Assembly (NCBI GenBank): GCA_046349935.1
Contig: JAXMBK010000003.1
Span: forward strand, 1,302,001-1,366,000
Direction of reading: 5' to 3'
Length of the DNA: 64,000 nucleotides
Source of the DNA: CAIXSC01 sp046349935
GTDB lineage: Bacteria; Planctomycetota; Planctomycetia; Pirellulales; Pirellulaceae
The number at the start of each line of letters is the position of its first letter. Within the stretch, counting starts at the first letter, position 1. A program made the position numbers and the translations under genes. The notes beneath the pieces were generated by a model, which saw only the letters and a program-made list of their open reading frames with translations, ran no database searches and had not been told where the DNA came from. Of the stretch, positions 1 to 7,361 are shown piece by piece.

Positions 1-414
1 GAATAGCTTTTGGGCCCGATCCTGGTCGCTGCGAGCGCGATCGAGGTTGGCTTGCGCGGCGGCCAACGTCGATTCCATTTGTTTGACGCGCGCCTGGAGG
101 TCGGCGTCATCCAGTTGGACGAGGACGTCGCCCTGCTGCACCGTCTGTCCGGCTTTCACTTTGACGTCGAGGACGCGGGCCAGCAACTTGGAGGCGACCG
201 ACGCTTCGTGCACCGCACGGATCGTCCCGACCGCCGTCTCCACGCGCGGAATGCTGACGAGCTTCACTTCCGCCGTCGGGCCGCTCGTCCCTGCCCGCGA
301 CTGCGTCGCGCGTTGGTCCGGGACCTTAGTGTGAAAGACCCCTGCCAGCACCAGCATGAGCACCGTCAGCGCTCCCACCGTCCCCGCCGCCGCCCAGAGA
401 TGTTTTGTGGTCAT
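1..414 (-). CDS. HlyD/RND-type efflux adaptor (membrane fusion protein), N-terminal part
   Basis: The reading frame starts at the ATG at 414 and runs off the left edge after 138 codons, so the C-terminus is missing. The start MTTKHLWAAAGTVGAL leads into one hydrophobic segment (about residues 5-27), an N-terminal membrane anchor or signal. A half-lipoyl/barrel-sandwich region follows (VASKLLARVLDVKVKAGQTV, then GDVLVQLDDADL), and then the start of a coiled-coil hairpin (MESTLAAAQANLDRARSD). This order is typical of periplasmic adaptors that link an inner-membrane RND or ABC pump to an outer-membrane channel. The substrate cannot be read from this part. The gene diverges from the persulfide dioxygenase gene at 805, and the two share near-identical promoter elements. 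Confidence 0.85.
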   Translation of the reverse strand, partial: MTTKHLWAAAGTVGALTVLMLVLAGVFHTKVPDQRATQSRAGTSGPTAEVKLVSIPRVETAVGTIRAVHEASVASKLLARVLDVKVKAGQTVQQGDVLVQLDDADLQARVKQMESTLAAAQANLDRARSDQDRAQKLF

Positions 415-458
415 GGCCCCTCCAATCCCCCTCAAAACCGCCTGCCTTCCCCCACCAC

Positions 459-486
459 AATACATCGACTTGTCACGACATGTCAA
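459..486 (-). promoter_or_regulatory. Promoter of the efflux adaptor gene (TTGACA-N16-TGTATT)
   Basis: On the minus strand TTGACA (486-481) is separated by 16 bp from TGTATT (464-459), 45 bp upstream of the ATG at 414. The -35 box lies inside the 11-mer TTGACATGTCG (486-476), which recurs inverted in the promoter facing the other way at 651-661. The -10 side also matches (CGAT-R-TATT). The shared sequence suggests one regulator binding both promoters. This is inference from sequence only. Confidence 0.6.
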
Positions 487-650
487 TCCAATTTCCTGAC
501 TGCAGTGGCAAAACCCTCCTAGACTGTCTGCCCCCTTTTCGGCCCTCGTTTTCACTTTCAACTCATTCACAACTCTCAATCTGAAAAAACCTTACGACAC
601 AACGTCCCCTTTCCGCCGGCCCCGCCGCCCGCTCACCACAGAAACACTTA

Positions 651-678
651 TTGACATGTCGCAATCTTCCGATATATT
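651..678 (+). promoter_or_regulatory. Promoter of the persulfide dioxygenase operon (TTGACA-N16-TATATT)
   Basis: TTGACA (651-656), a 16-bp spacer and TATATT (673-678) make a near-consensus sigma-70 promoter upstream of the gene at 805, leaving a leader of about 120 nt. The first 11 bases, TTGACATGTCG, are identical to the -35 region of the divergent efflux promoter at 486-476. The 390-bp intergenic region 415-804 contains these two promoters and no supported gene. Confidence 0.65.
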
Positions 679-804
679 TACCATTGACGCGAGGATGGCC
701 CCTGGCCACGGTCGACGTCCGATGACGCCCGCTTCCACGCGTCCAAACACATCGCCAACTCGACATCTCACAACTTATCAACAAACCGAACCGGAGACTC
801 GCCC

Positions 805-2247
805 ATGTTCCTGAAGCAGTACTACCTCGGTTGCCTCGCTCATGCCTCCTACCTCATCGCCGACCCGCGCACCAAACAGGCGGCGGTGGTCGACCCGCAA
901 CGCGACATCCAGCAGTACCTCGATGACGCGGCTGCGAATGGATTTTCCATCCGCTACGTCATCCTCACGCACTTCCACGCCGACTTCCTCGCCGGCCACA
1001 TCGAACTGCGCAACCGTGCCGGCGCTCAGATCGTGATGGGGCGTCGCGCAAAGGCGGAGTTTGAAGTCCGGTCGGTCGACGACCACGACCAACTCGAATT
1101 GGGCGACGTGCTCCTCGAAATCCTCGAAACGCCGGGCCACACCCCCGAAGGCATCTCGGTCCTGGTCTACGACCGCTCGCACAGTGCGACCGTCCCTCAC
1201 GCGGTCCTCACCGGCGACACGCTGTTCATTGGCGACGTCGGTCGCCCCGACCTGCTCGCCTCCATCGGCGTGACCGCCGACGAACTGGCCGACATGCTCT
1301 ACGACTCCGTCAACAAGCTCCGCGACCTCCCCGACTCGACGCTCGTCTATCCCGCGCACGGCGCCGGTTCGATGTGCGGCAAGAACCTCAGCAAGGACAC
1401 CGTGTCGACGATCGGCGAGCAACGGAAGTTCAATTACGCGTTGCAGCCGATGAGCCGCGAGGAGTTCCAGAAGTTGGTGACCGCCGACCAGCCCGAAGCG
1501 CCGGACTACTTCGTCTACGACGCGATCAAGAATCGGCAGGAGCGCCCCGACCTCGCCCAAACGCTGGAGACTTCGCTGCAGGCTCTCTCGCTCGACGAAA
1601 CGCTTCGTCTGCAAAGCCAAGGCGCCCAAGTGGTCGATGTGCGCGAGGCGATCGACTTCGAAGGCGCTCACTTGGTCGGCTCGGTCAACATCGGGCTCAA
1701 GGGAAAATACGCCACTTGGTGCGGCTCGATCTTGAATCACGAGCAGCCGATCGTGGTCGTCGCCGAGTCAGGCGCCGAAGAAGAGGCGGTGATGCGGTTG
1801 GGACGCATCGGCTTCGACAACGTGGCAGGCTACCTCCGCGACGGGATGGAGGCGCTGCAGCACCGGCCGGAATTAGTCGCCAAGATCCCGCGCATCACGG
1901 CGGCGGCCGTTGCCGAGCAACTGTCCGGACCGTCGGCGCCGCGAGTTCTCGACGTGCGAACCGAGAAGGAATACCTCGCGAATCACCTGGCCGACAGCCT
2001 GCACATCCCGCTCACCCATTTGCGCGAGCGGATGGACGAAGTGCCGACCGACCGGCCGGTCGTGATTCATTGCGAAGGCGGCTACCGCAGTGCGATCGGC
2101 GCCAGCCTGCTCGCCGCCGCAGGTCGCACCAACGTGACCGATTTGGTGGGCGGCATCAAAGCATGGCTTGCCTCGCAACTGCCGGTCGAGTCGGACGGAA
2201 CGCCCGTCGCCAGTTGCTCGAGCGGCGCGGCGGCTTGTTCGAAGTGA
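805..2247 (+). CDS. CstB-like persulfide dioxygenase-rhodanese fusion protein
   Basis: A 480-aa cytoplasmic enzyme with three domains. The N-terminal metallo-beta-lactamase fold carries THFHADFLAGH (residues 55-65), ETPGHTPEG and TGDTLFIGD, the iron-binding set of ETHE1/CstB-type persulfide dioxygenases. A middle rhodanese-like domain (about 255-355) has no active-site Cys where one is expected (VVVVAESGAEEEA), so it is a pseudo-rhodanese. The C-terminal rhodanese (about 365-470) has the active loop CEGGYRS with Cys at about 423. This is the architecture of staphylococcal CstB, which oxidises low-molecular-weight persulfides. The next gene, 28 bp downstream, is a sulfite-exporter-family protein, which fits release of sulfite or thiosulfate. 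The exact product is inferred from the family. Confidence 0.88.
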   Translation: MFLKQYYLGCLAHASYLIADPRTKQAAVVDPQRDIQQYLDDAAANGFSIRYVILTHFHADFLAGHIELRNRAGAQIVMGRRAKAEFEVRSVDDHDQLELGDVLLEILETPGHTPEGISVLVYDRSHSATVPHAVLTGDTLFIGDVGRPDLLASIGVTADELADMLYDSVNKLRDLPDSTLVYPAHGAGSMCGKNLSKDTVSTIGEQRKFNYALQPMSREEFQKLVTADQPEAPDYFVYDAIKNRQERPDLAQTLETSLQALSLDETLRLQSQGAQVVDVREAIDFEGAHLVGSVNIGLKGKYATWCGSILNHEQPIVVVAESGAEEEAVMRLGRIGFDNVAGYLRDGMEALQHRPELVAKIPRITAAAVAEQLSGPSAPRVLDVRTEKEYLANHLADSLHIPLTHLRERMDEVPTDRPVVIHCEGGYRSAIGASLLAAAGRTNVTDLVGGIKAWLASQLPVESDGTPVASCSSGAAACSK

Positions 2248-2275
2248 TCGTGAAGCGCAACGGGGAGTATCCACC

Positions 2276-3094
2276 ATGAATCCGCTGAGTTTCGCCTTCG
2301 GCGCCGTGGTCGGGCTCTCGCTGGGACTGACGGGCGGCGGCGGCGCGATCTTCGCCGTCCCGCTCCTGGTCTATGGGCTCGGCGTTCCCGCGCGAGACGC
2401 CGTCGCCATCTCGCTGGCCGCCGTCGGCGCTACGTCGTTCATCGGCTTCCTGCATCGCTGGCGACTGGGCGAAGTCGAGCTCCGACCGGGGTTGTTGTTT
2501 GCGGTCGCCGGCATGCTCGGCGCCCCCCTAGGAACGTGGCTTTCCGGCCAGATCCCCGACGCCGCGCTATTAATCGCCTTCGCCGGACTGATGTTGGTCG
2601 TCGCCGTTCGACTATGGCGACAGGCGTCGCGCACCGTGGTGCTGCCCATCGACTGTCCTCCCCCTGACGCCGCCGACGGACCTACATGCCAGCGCGACTC
2701 GGCCGGCGCACTGCTGTTGAACTCGCGTTGCGCTCGGCTGTTGTTCGTCGTCGGCGTGTTGACCGGCGTTCTGTCAGGCTTGTTCGGCGTGGGCGGCGGC
2801 TTTGTGATCGTCCCCGCCCTCGTGCTCTTCAGCAGCATGCCGATGCACCGCGCCGTCGGCACGTCGCTGATGGTCATTGCGCTGGTGAGCGTCTCGGGGG
2901 TCGTCTCGCAATTCGGCGCGGGTCGCTCGCTGCCTATCGCCGTCACGCTGCCGTTCGTGGCCGGCGGCGTCGGCGGACTGTTCGCAGGTCAGCGCATCGG
3001 CCGTCGCCTCTCGGGCCCCGTACTGCAGAAAGTGTTCGTCGTCGCTATCTTGGCGGTTGCGGTGTACGTGATCGCGCGCAATCTTTCCTCCTGA
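2276..3094 (+). CDS. TauE/SafE-family sulfite/anion exporter
   Basis: A 272-aa polytopic membrane protein. The ATG at 2276 is chosen because GGGGAG lies just upstream and the protein then begins directly with a membrane segment; an upstream in-frame extension would overlap the previous gene. The two halves have the paired glycine-rich motifs of the family: LSLGLTGGGGAIFAVPLLVY near the N-terminus and VLSGLFGVGGGFVIVPALVL in the middle, with about eight hydrophobic segments in all. TauE/SafE proteins export sulfite, sulfoacetate or related anions. In Staphylococcus a tauE gene accompanies cstB, and this order suggests removal of the oxidised sulfur made by the upstream enzyme. Substrate is inferred from context. 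Confidence 0.85.
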   Translation: MNPLSFAFGAVVGLSLGLTGGGGAIFAVPLLVYGLGVPARDAVAISLAAVGATSFIGFLHRWRLGEVELRPGLLFAVAGMLGAPLGTWLSGQIPDAALLIAFAGLMLVVAVRLWRQASRTVVLPIDCPPPDAADGPTCQRDSAGALLLNSRCARLLFVVGVLTGVLSGLFGVGGGFVIVPALVLFSSMPMHRAVGTSLMVIALVSVSGVVSQFGAGRSLPIAVTLPFVAGGVGGLFAGQRIGRRLSGPVLQKVFVVAILAVAVYVIARNLSS

Positions 3095-3126
3095 ACCGCA
3101 CTCCTTCTTTCACTCGAGGACTTCTC

Positions 3127-4908
3127 ATGAAGACTCACTGGTTCCGTTCATTCACGCGGCTTGTGCTCGCCGGCCTTCTCGTCGGCGCAACGACCAGCGC
3201 CCTCATTTCGCCCGCCGCAGCTCAAGACCGCAGCGTCAAACCGGGCATCAACGACACCTTCCGCGACCCCAACGTGAAAGACTTCGTGGGGCGTTTTGAA
3301 GTGGAAAGCCGCGAAGTCTATTCACGTCGGCAAGAGATCGTGGCGGCGTGCCAGTTAAAGCCTGGACAGACGATCGCCGACATCGGCGCCGGCACAGGCC
3401 TGTTCACGCGTTTGTTTTCCCAAGCGGTCGGCAAAGACGGGCGCGTCATCGCAGTCGACATCACGCCCAAGTTCTTAGAGCACATTCGGCAGACGACCCG
3501 AGAAGCAGGGCTGTCGAACATCGACACGCTGCAATGCAAGGCGGACTCGACCGAACTGCCTCCCAACTCGGTCGATGTCGCGTTCATCTGCGACACCTAC
3601 CACCATTTCGAGTTCCCCTTGAAGACCATGAAGTCGCTCGTCCAAGCGCTCAAACCGGGCGGACGCGTCATCCTCATCGACTTCCGTCGCGAAGAGGGCA
3701 AGAGCACAGAGTGGATCTTGAACCACGTGCGGGCCGGCCAAGAGGTGTTCGAACGCGAAGCAACCGAAGCCGGTTTGAAAAAGGTCGGCGAAGAGCGCGA
3801 GCTGCTGAAGGAAAACTACTTCGTCGTCTTTGAGAAGGCGAACACCGACGGCAAGGATGCGCCAAATGCGAAAGACGCCGACAAGGCGCCCGCAGCGGAC
3901 AAACAAAGCGCTGCACCGCGCGGACCTGGTCGCGGACGCGGCATGGGACTGGGTCGCGGCCCCGGCCCCGACATGCGCGCCGACCAAGAGGTGTTCCACT
4001 ATCTGCTCGACCATCACGCCCAAATCCGCCGCTCCGTCAAGCAACTCGACGACGGCGTCGAAACGCTGACCGAATCGGACGATCCCGAGGTCGCGAGCAA
4101 GATCCAGGAACATGTCGCGTCGATGCACCAGCGCGTCAAGGAAGGCCGTGGGTTGCGGTTCTGGGACAAACTGTTCGTGGCGATCTTCGACAACTACCAG
4201 CAGATCTCGATGGTCGTGGAGAACACCGACCACGGCGTGCGCGTGACCGAAACGTCGAAGTTCCCCTTCGTCGTGCAGTTGATTCAGGCCCACGCCGAAG
4301 TGGTGAGCCTGTTTGTGAAGCGGGGCTTCGACGAGGCGCATGAAGATCATGCGGTTCCGGTCGCACAAGCCGCCCAGGCCGACTCGACTAAAGCCGCCCC
4401 CGCGGCCCCGCCCGCCGTGGCCGCAAAAGCCTCCGCTCCGCTCCACTTCCCCATCATCTCCCAGTACGGCGGCATCAAGCCGCTGCCCGACGCCGTCGAA
4501 CAACCTCGCGCCGGTGCGAAGGTCGTGTTCGACATCACCGCCGACTCCAAACCGAACGAACTCAACAAGGGACTCGAGCGAGCGGCGCGACTGCTTAACC
4601 TCTACGGCGCCGCAAAACTAAAGGCGACCGACGTCAAGATCGTCGCGGTCCTGCACGGCGACGCCACGAAAGCCATCCTCACCGACGCCGCGTATGCAAT
4701 GCGAACGGGCCAAGTGAAGAACCCCAACCTGCCGCTCATCGCAGAACTGCAGAAAGCGGGCGTCGAGGTGCAGGTCTGCGGTCAGGCCCTCAATTACAAG
4801 GGGATCGCGGACAGCGAAGTCGCCGACACGGTCGCAATCGCCGTCTCGGCTCTGACCGTCCTGATCAACCGCCAAGCCAACGGGTTTGCCTACGCGCCGG
4901 TGCCCTAA
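3127..4908 (+). CDS. Exported SAM-methyltransferase / duplicated helical module / DsrE-like fusion protein
   Basis: A 593-aa protein starting at the ATG at 3127, with GAGGA upstream. Residues 1-32 are a signal peptide ending SPAAA-Q. Residues about 35-235 are a class I methyltransferase-like fold with the SAM motif ADIGAGTGLFT. A Gly/Arg-rich linker (about 260-285) follows. The next ~125 residues contain two copies of a helical module, recognised by GVETLTESDDPEVASKIQEH and, one module later, GVRVTETSKFPFVVQLIQAH. The C-terminal ~145 residues resemble DsrE-type sulfur-relay proteins, with a single Cys at about 551 (VQVCGQALNYKG). Exported methyltransferase-like proteins occur in planctomycetes, but SAM supply outside the cytoplasm is unexplained. 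The sulfur-gene neighbours support a role for the DsrE part in sulfur handling. Function unknown. Confidence 0.75.
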   Translation: MKTHWFRSFTRLVLAGLLVGATTSALISPAAAQDRSVKPGINDTFRDPNVKDFVGRFEVESREVYSRRQEIVAACQLKPGQTIADIGAGTGLFTRLFSQAVGKDGRVIAVDITPKFLEHIRQTTREAGLSNIDTLQCKADSTELPPNSVDVAFICDTYHHFEFPLKTMKSLVQALKPGGRVILIDFRREEGKSTEWILNHVRAGQEVFEREATEAGLKKVGEERELLKENYFVVFEKANTDGKDAPNAKDADKAPAADKQSAAPRGPGRGRGMGLGRGPGPDMRADQEVFHYLLDHHAQIRRSVKQLDDGVETLTESDDPEVASKIQEHVASMHQRVKEGRGLRFWDKLFVAIFDNYQQISMVVENTDHGVRVTETSKFPFVVQLIQAHAEVVSLFVKRGFDEAHEDHAVPVAQAAQADSTKAAPAAPPAVAAKASAPLHFPIISQYGGIKPLPDAVEQPRAGAKVVFDITADSKPNELNKGLERAARLLNLYGAAKLKATDVKIVAVLHGDATKAILTDAAYAMRTGQVKNPNLPLIAELQKAGVEVQVCGQALNYKGIADSEVADTVAIAVSALTVLINRQANGFAYAPVP

Positions 4909-5095
4909 CGTCCATCTACCCGAATTCTTAATAATCCCCGCCCATTTCTGCTTACGATAACGAAAGGTAGTTTTATCGCGTTTATGCCGATTTTTTGATA
5001 GGTGCGGAATCTGCCGGGGACGACCCCTCTTCCCGAACCACGCACCTGCCGCAAACTACGCATTCCACCCCGTCTGCACAGAAATCAAAGTCTCC

Positions 5096-6622
5096 ATGAC
5101 TTTCGCAAACGCCAAAGTGTTCGCCCGAGCCGCTGGAGCAATCCTATTGTCGCTCGTCGCCTCCGTTACTTTGGCGCAGCCCCCAGAACGTCTACCGTGG
5201 GTGACCGGCGAGCACTCTGTATTGCCGGCGTCAAATGAATCCGCGGCCGTCCCCGAGCCCACTCCGTCCCTGGAGTCTTTGCTCGAACGGCTCCAGGAGT
5301 CGGAAGCGCGGCTCGCCGCCCTCGAAGCAGAACGAGGCGCGGCGACTTCGCCGCCCTCGGAGATGGGCGAAACGCAATTCACGAACGTCGAGCGTCTGGA
5401 GGCGGCCGCCAATCTGGACTTGTTGCAGGATCCTCCCAAGCCGAAGAAGTGGTACGAGAAGTACACGATTCGCGGTTACGCTCAGTTTCGCTTCAACAGC
5501 ATTCTCGATGAAGCAGACGGATCGGCGCCGGCGTCGCACAATGGAGACAGTTCGATCGCCGAGGGGCAAACGTTTCTGATTCGCCGGGCGCGGCTCATCA
5601 TCCAAGGCGATGCCTCGGAGCACGTTTCGATCTACCTGCAGCCCGACTTTGCCTCGACGCCGAACGGCGCCGTCGACGGTATCTACTTCGCCCAAATGCG
5701 CGACTGGTACGCCGACGTTTATCTCGACAAGGAACGAGTGCACCGCATCCGCGTTGGACAATCAAAAATTCCCTATGGTTGGGAAAACCTACAGTCTAGC
5801 TCGAATCGCATACCGCTCGACCGGAGCGACGCGATGAACAGCGCGGTCCGCAACGAGCGCGACCTGGGCCTCTTTTACTATTGGACGCCCGAGTATGCCC
5901 AAGACACGTTTAAGTACGTGCTTGACGAAGGCTTGAAGGGGTCAGGCAACTACGGCGTCTGGGGCGTCGGCGTCTATGCCGGCCAAGGCGGTTCGCTGCG
6001 CGAACAAAACGACAGCCTTCACGTCGTCACTCGCCTGACCCTCCCCATCACGCTCGAAAGCGGCCAGATCATCGAAGCCAGCGTGCAAGGCTACAGCGGC
6101 ATGTACACCGTCCTTTCGTCCCCCATCAGCCCGCTGGGCGTCGGACCCGCCGTCCGCCCAGGCGGAACGCTCGAGACGGGCGACGCCGACGGACTCATCG
6201 ACAAACGCATCGGCGCCACCTTCGTCTACTACCCGCAGCCATTCGGCATTCAGGCGGAGTGGAACGTGGGCCGCGGTCCAGGACTCAACGACGCCGAGAC
6301 GCAAGTCATCGACCGGCCGCTGTACGGCGGGTACATCCAGACCATGTATCGCTACGAGACCGACTGCTACGGCGAACTGTGGCCGTTCGTCCGCTGGAAC
6401 TATTACAAAGGCGGCTACAAGTCGGAACGCAACGCGCCGTTCGCCGAAATTGATGAATTTGAAACCGGAGTCGAGTGGCAGTTTGGCAAGTACTGCGAGC
6501 TAACGGCCATGTACACGCTGACCGACCGCACCAACACGCGGGCGATCGGGACGCCGAACACTCCGTCCTACGGCCAATTCGAAGGTCAGCTGGCCCGCTT
6601 CCAGGTGCAAATCAACTACTAG
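5096..6622 (+). CDS. OprO/OprP-family outer-membrane porin
   Basis: A 508-aa outer-membrane protein. It begins with a signal peptide (MTFANAKVFARAAGAILLSL, cleavage probably after TLA-Q). A short coiled coil (LESLLERLQESEARLAALEAE, about residues 60-80) may trimerise or hold the protein to the cell wall. The rest is a beta-barrel rich in alternating aromatic and charged strands, including YTIRGYAQFRFN, FLIRRARLIIQGDASEHVSI and RVGQSKIPYGWENLQSS, which match phosphate/polyphosphate-selective porins. It ends in the aromatic-rich strand RFQVQINY, as barrel proteins often do. The 187-bp gap upstream contains CGATAA-N12-TTATCG (4955-4978), which could be an operator or weak hairpin. No Pho box was recognised. 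Anion selectivity is inferred. Confidence 0.85.
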   Translation: MTFANAKVFARAAGAILLSLVASVTLAQPPERLPWVTGEHSVLPASNESAAVPEPTPSLESLLERLQESEARLAALEAERGAATSPPSEMGETQFTNVERLEAAANLDLLQDPPKPKKWYEKYTIRGYAQFRFNSILDEADGSAPASHNGDSSIAEGQTFLIRRARLIIQGDASEHVSIYLQPDFASTPNGAVDGIYFAQMRDWYADVYLDKERVHRIRVGQSKIPYGWENLQSSSNRIPLDRSDAMNSAVRNERDLGLFYYWTPEYAQDTFKYVLDEGLKGSGNYGVWGVGVYAGQGGSLREQNDSLHVVTRLTLPITLESGQIIEASVQGYSGMYTVLSSPISPLGVGPAVRPGGTLETGDADGLIDKRIGATFVYYPQPFGIQAEWNVGRGPGLNDAETQVIDRPLYGGYIQTMYRYETDCYGELWPFVRWNYYKGGYKSERNAPFAEIDEFETGVEWQFGKYCELTAMYTLTDRTNTRAIGTPNTPSYGQFEGQLARFQVQINY

Positions 6623-6705
6623 CCCTAAGTCCCCCCCCCGTAGCTCCCCTTGTCAGTCCACGGCCTCTCCCCTGCCCACGTCGCAAGAAAACTTCGTCAG
6701 TTCCC

Positions 6706-6735
6706 TGTACGAAACGACGCGAGCGGGTCACTAAT
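6706..6735 (+). promoter_or_regulatory. ECF-type promoter motif upstream of the sigma/FecR operon
   Basis: TGTACGAAAC (6706-6715), 11 bp, then GTCACTAAT (6727-6735), ending 44 bp before the GTG start at 6780. The same arrangement with identical spacing occurs at 9527-9556 before the RTX gene. Such bipartite elements are typical of ECF sigma factors, and autoregulation by the sigma factor encoded here is the simplest explanation. Spacing between GAAAC and GTC is shorter than the usual ECF spacing; TGTAC-N16-GTCAC may be the real -35/-10 pair. Confidence 0.5.
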
Positions 6736-6779
6736 GGGGTGCACGAACGGATTTCGCCAGAGCGGACAGGGCGAGCGAC

Positions 6780-7361
6780 GTGGAACCAGAGGTCGACGAA
6801 ATCGAGCTGATTCGCAGGCTCGTCGCCGGTGATGCGACGGCTTGGCGGGACTTCGTCGACCGTTTTCACCGGCTGGTTGCGGCGCGCGTCGCCGCGACCG
6901 CTCGCGAACTCCAGGTTCCCCTGCGCCCGACCGACGCCGAGGACCTCGCTGCCGAAGTATTTCTGCAGCTTGTCGCTCGCGACTTCGCCGCCCTCCGCGA
7001 GTTTCAAGGTCGCAGCACCCTTTCGACGTGGCTCAGCGTGATCGCCCGCCGGATTTCCCTGCGCAAACTCCTGAGCGCACGCCGGGAACCGGCCAATCCG
7101 CTCTACGCTGCGCCTCCCGTCGAAACGGCCGACGAAGCTCACGCAGATCCGCTCGCGCAATTGATCCACGGCGAAAACCGGCGACGGCTCGCCGCCGCCC
7201 TCGCCGACCTGTCCGACCGACAACGCGAACTCGTCCAACTGCACTACCTCGACGGCTGCAGCTACCGCGAGATTAGCCAGCGGTTGGGCATCCCGATGAA
7301 CTCGGTAGGTCCGTCGCTGCAACGCGCCCAACAGAAACTCCGCGAGAGAATGCGACCGTGA
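6780..7361 (+). CDS. ECF-family RNA polymerase sigma factor
   Basis: A 193-aa sigma-70 family protein with a GTG start at 6780 preceded by an AGGGCGAG-like ribosome site. Region 2 is seen at residues about 10-85 (LIRRLVAGDATAWRDFVDRF, then AEDLAAEVFLQLVARDF and FQGRSTLSTWLSVIARRI). Region 4 is at about 135-190 (LSDRQRELVQLHYLDGCSY, then EISQRLGIPMNSVGPSLQRA), a helix-turn-helix for the -35 element. The stop overlaps the GTG of the next gene in a GTGA junction, so the sigma factor and the FecR-like protein are translationally coupled, as expected for a sigma/anti-sigma pair. Likely targets are its own operon and the RTX gene at 9619. Confidence 0.9.
   Translation: MEPEVDEIELIRRLVAGDATAWRDFVDRFHRLVAARVAATARELQVPLRPTDAEDLAAEVFLQLVARDFAALREFQGRSTLSTWLSVIARRISLRKLLSARREPANPLYAAPPVETADEAHADPLAQLIHGENRRRLAAALADLSDRQRELVQLHYLDGCSYREISQRLGIPMNSVGPSLQRAQQKLRERMRP

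Noticed and set aside
3127..4908. The exported methyltransferase as a possible ArsM partner for arsS
   Set aside because: It lacks the arsenite-binding cysteine pattern of ArsM, is exported, and lies 8 kb away in a sulfur-gene context.
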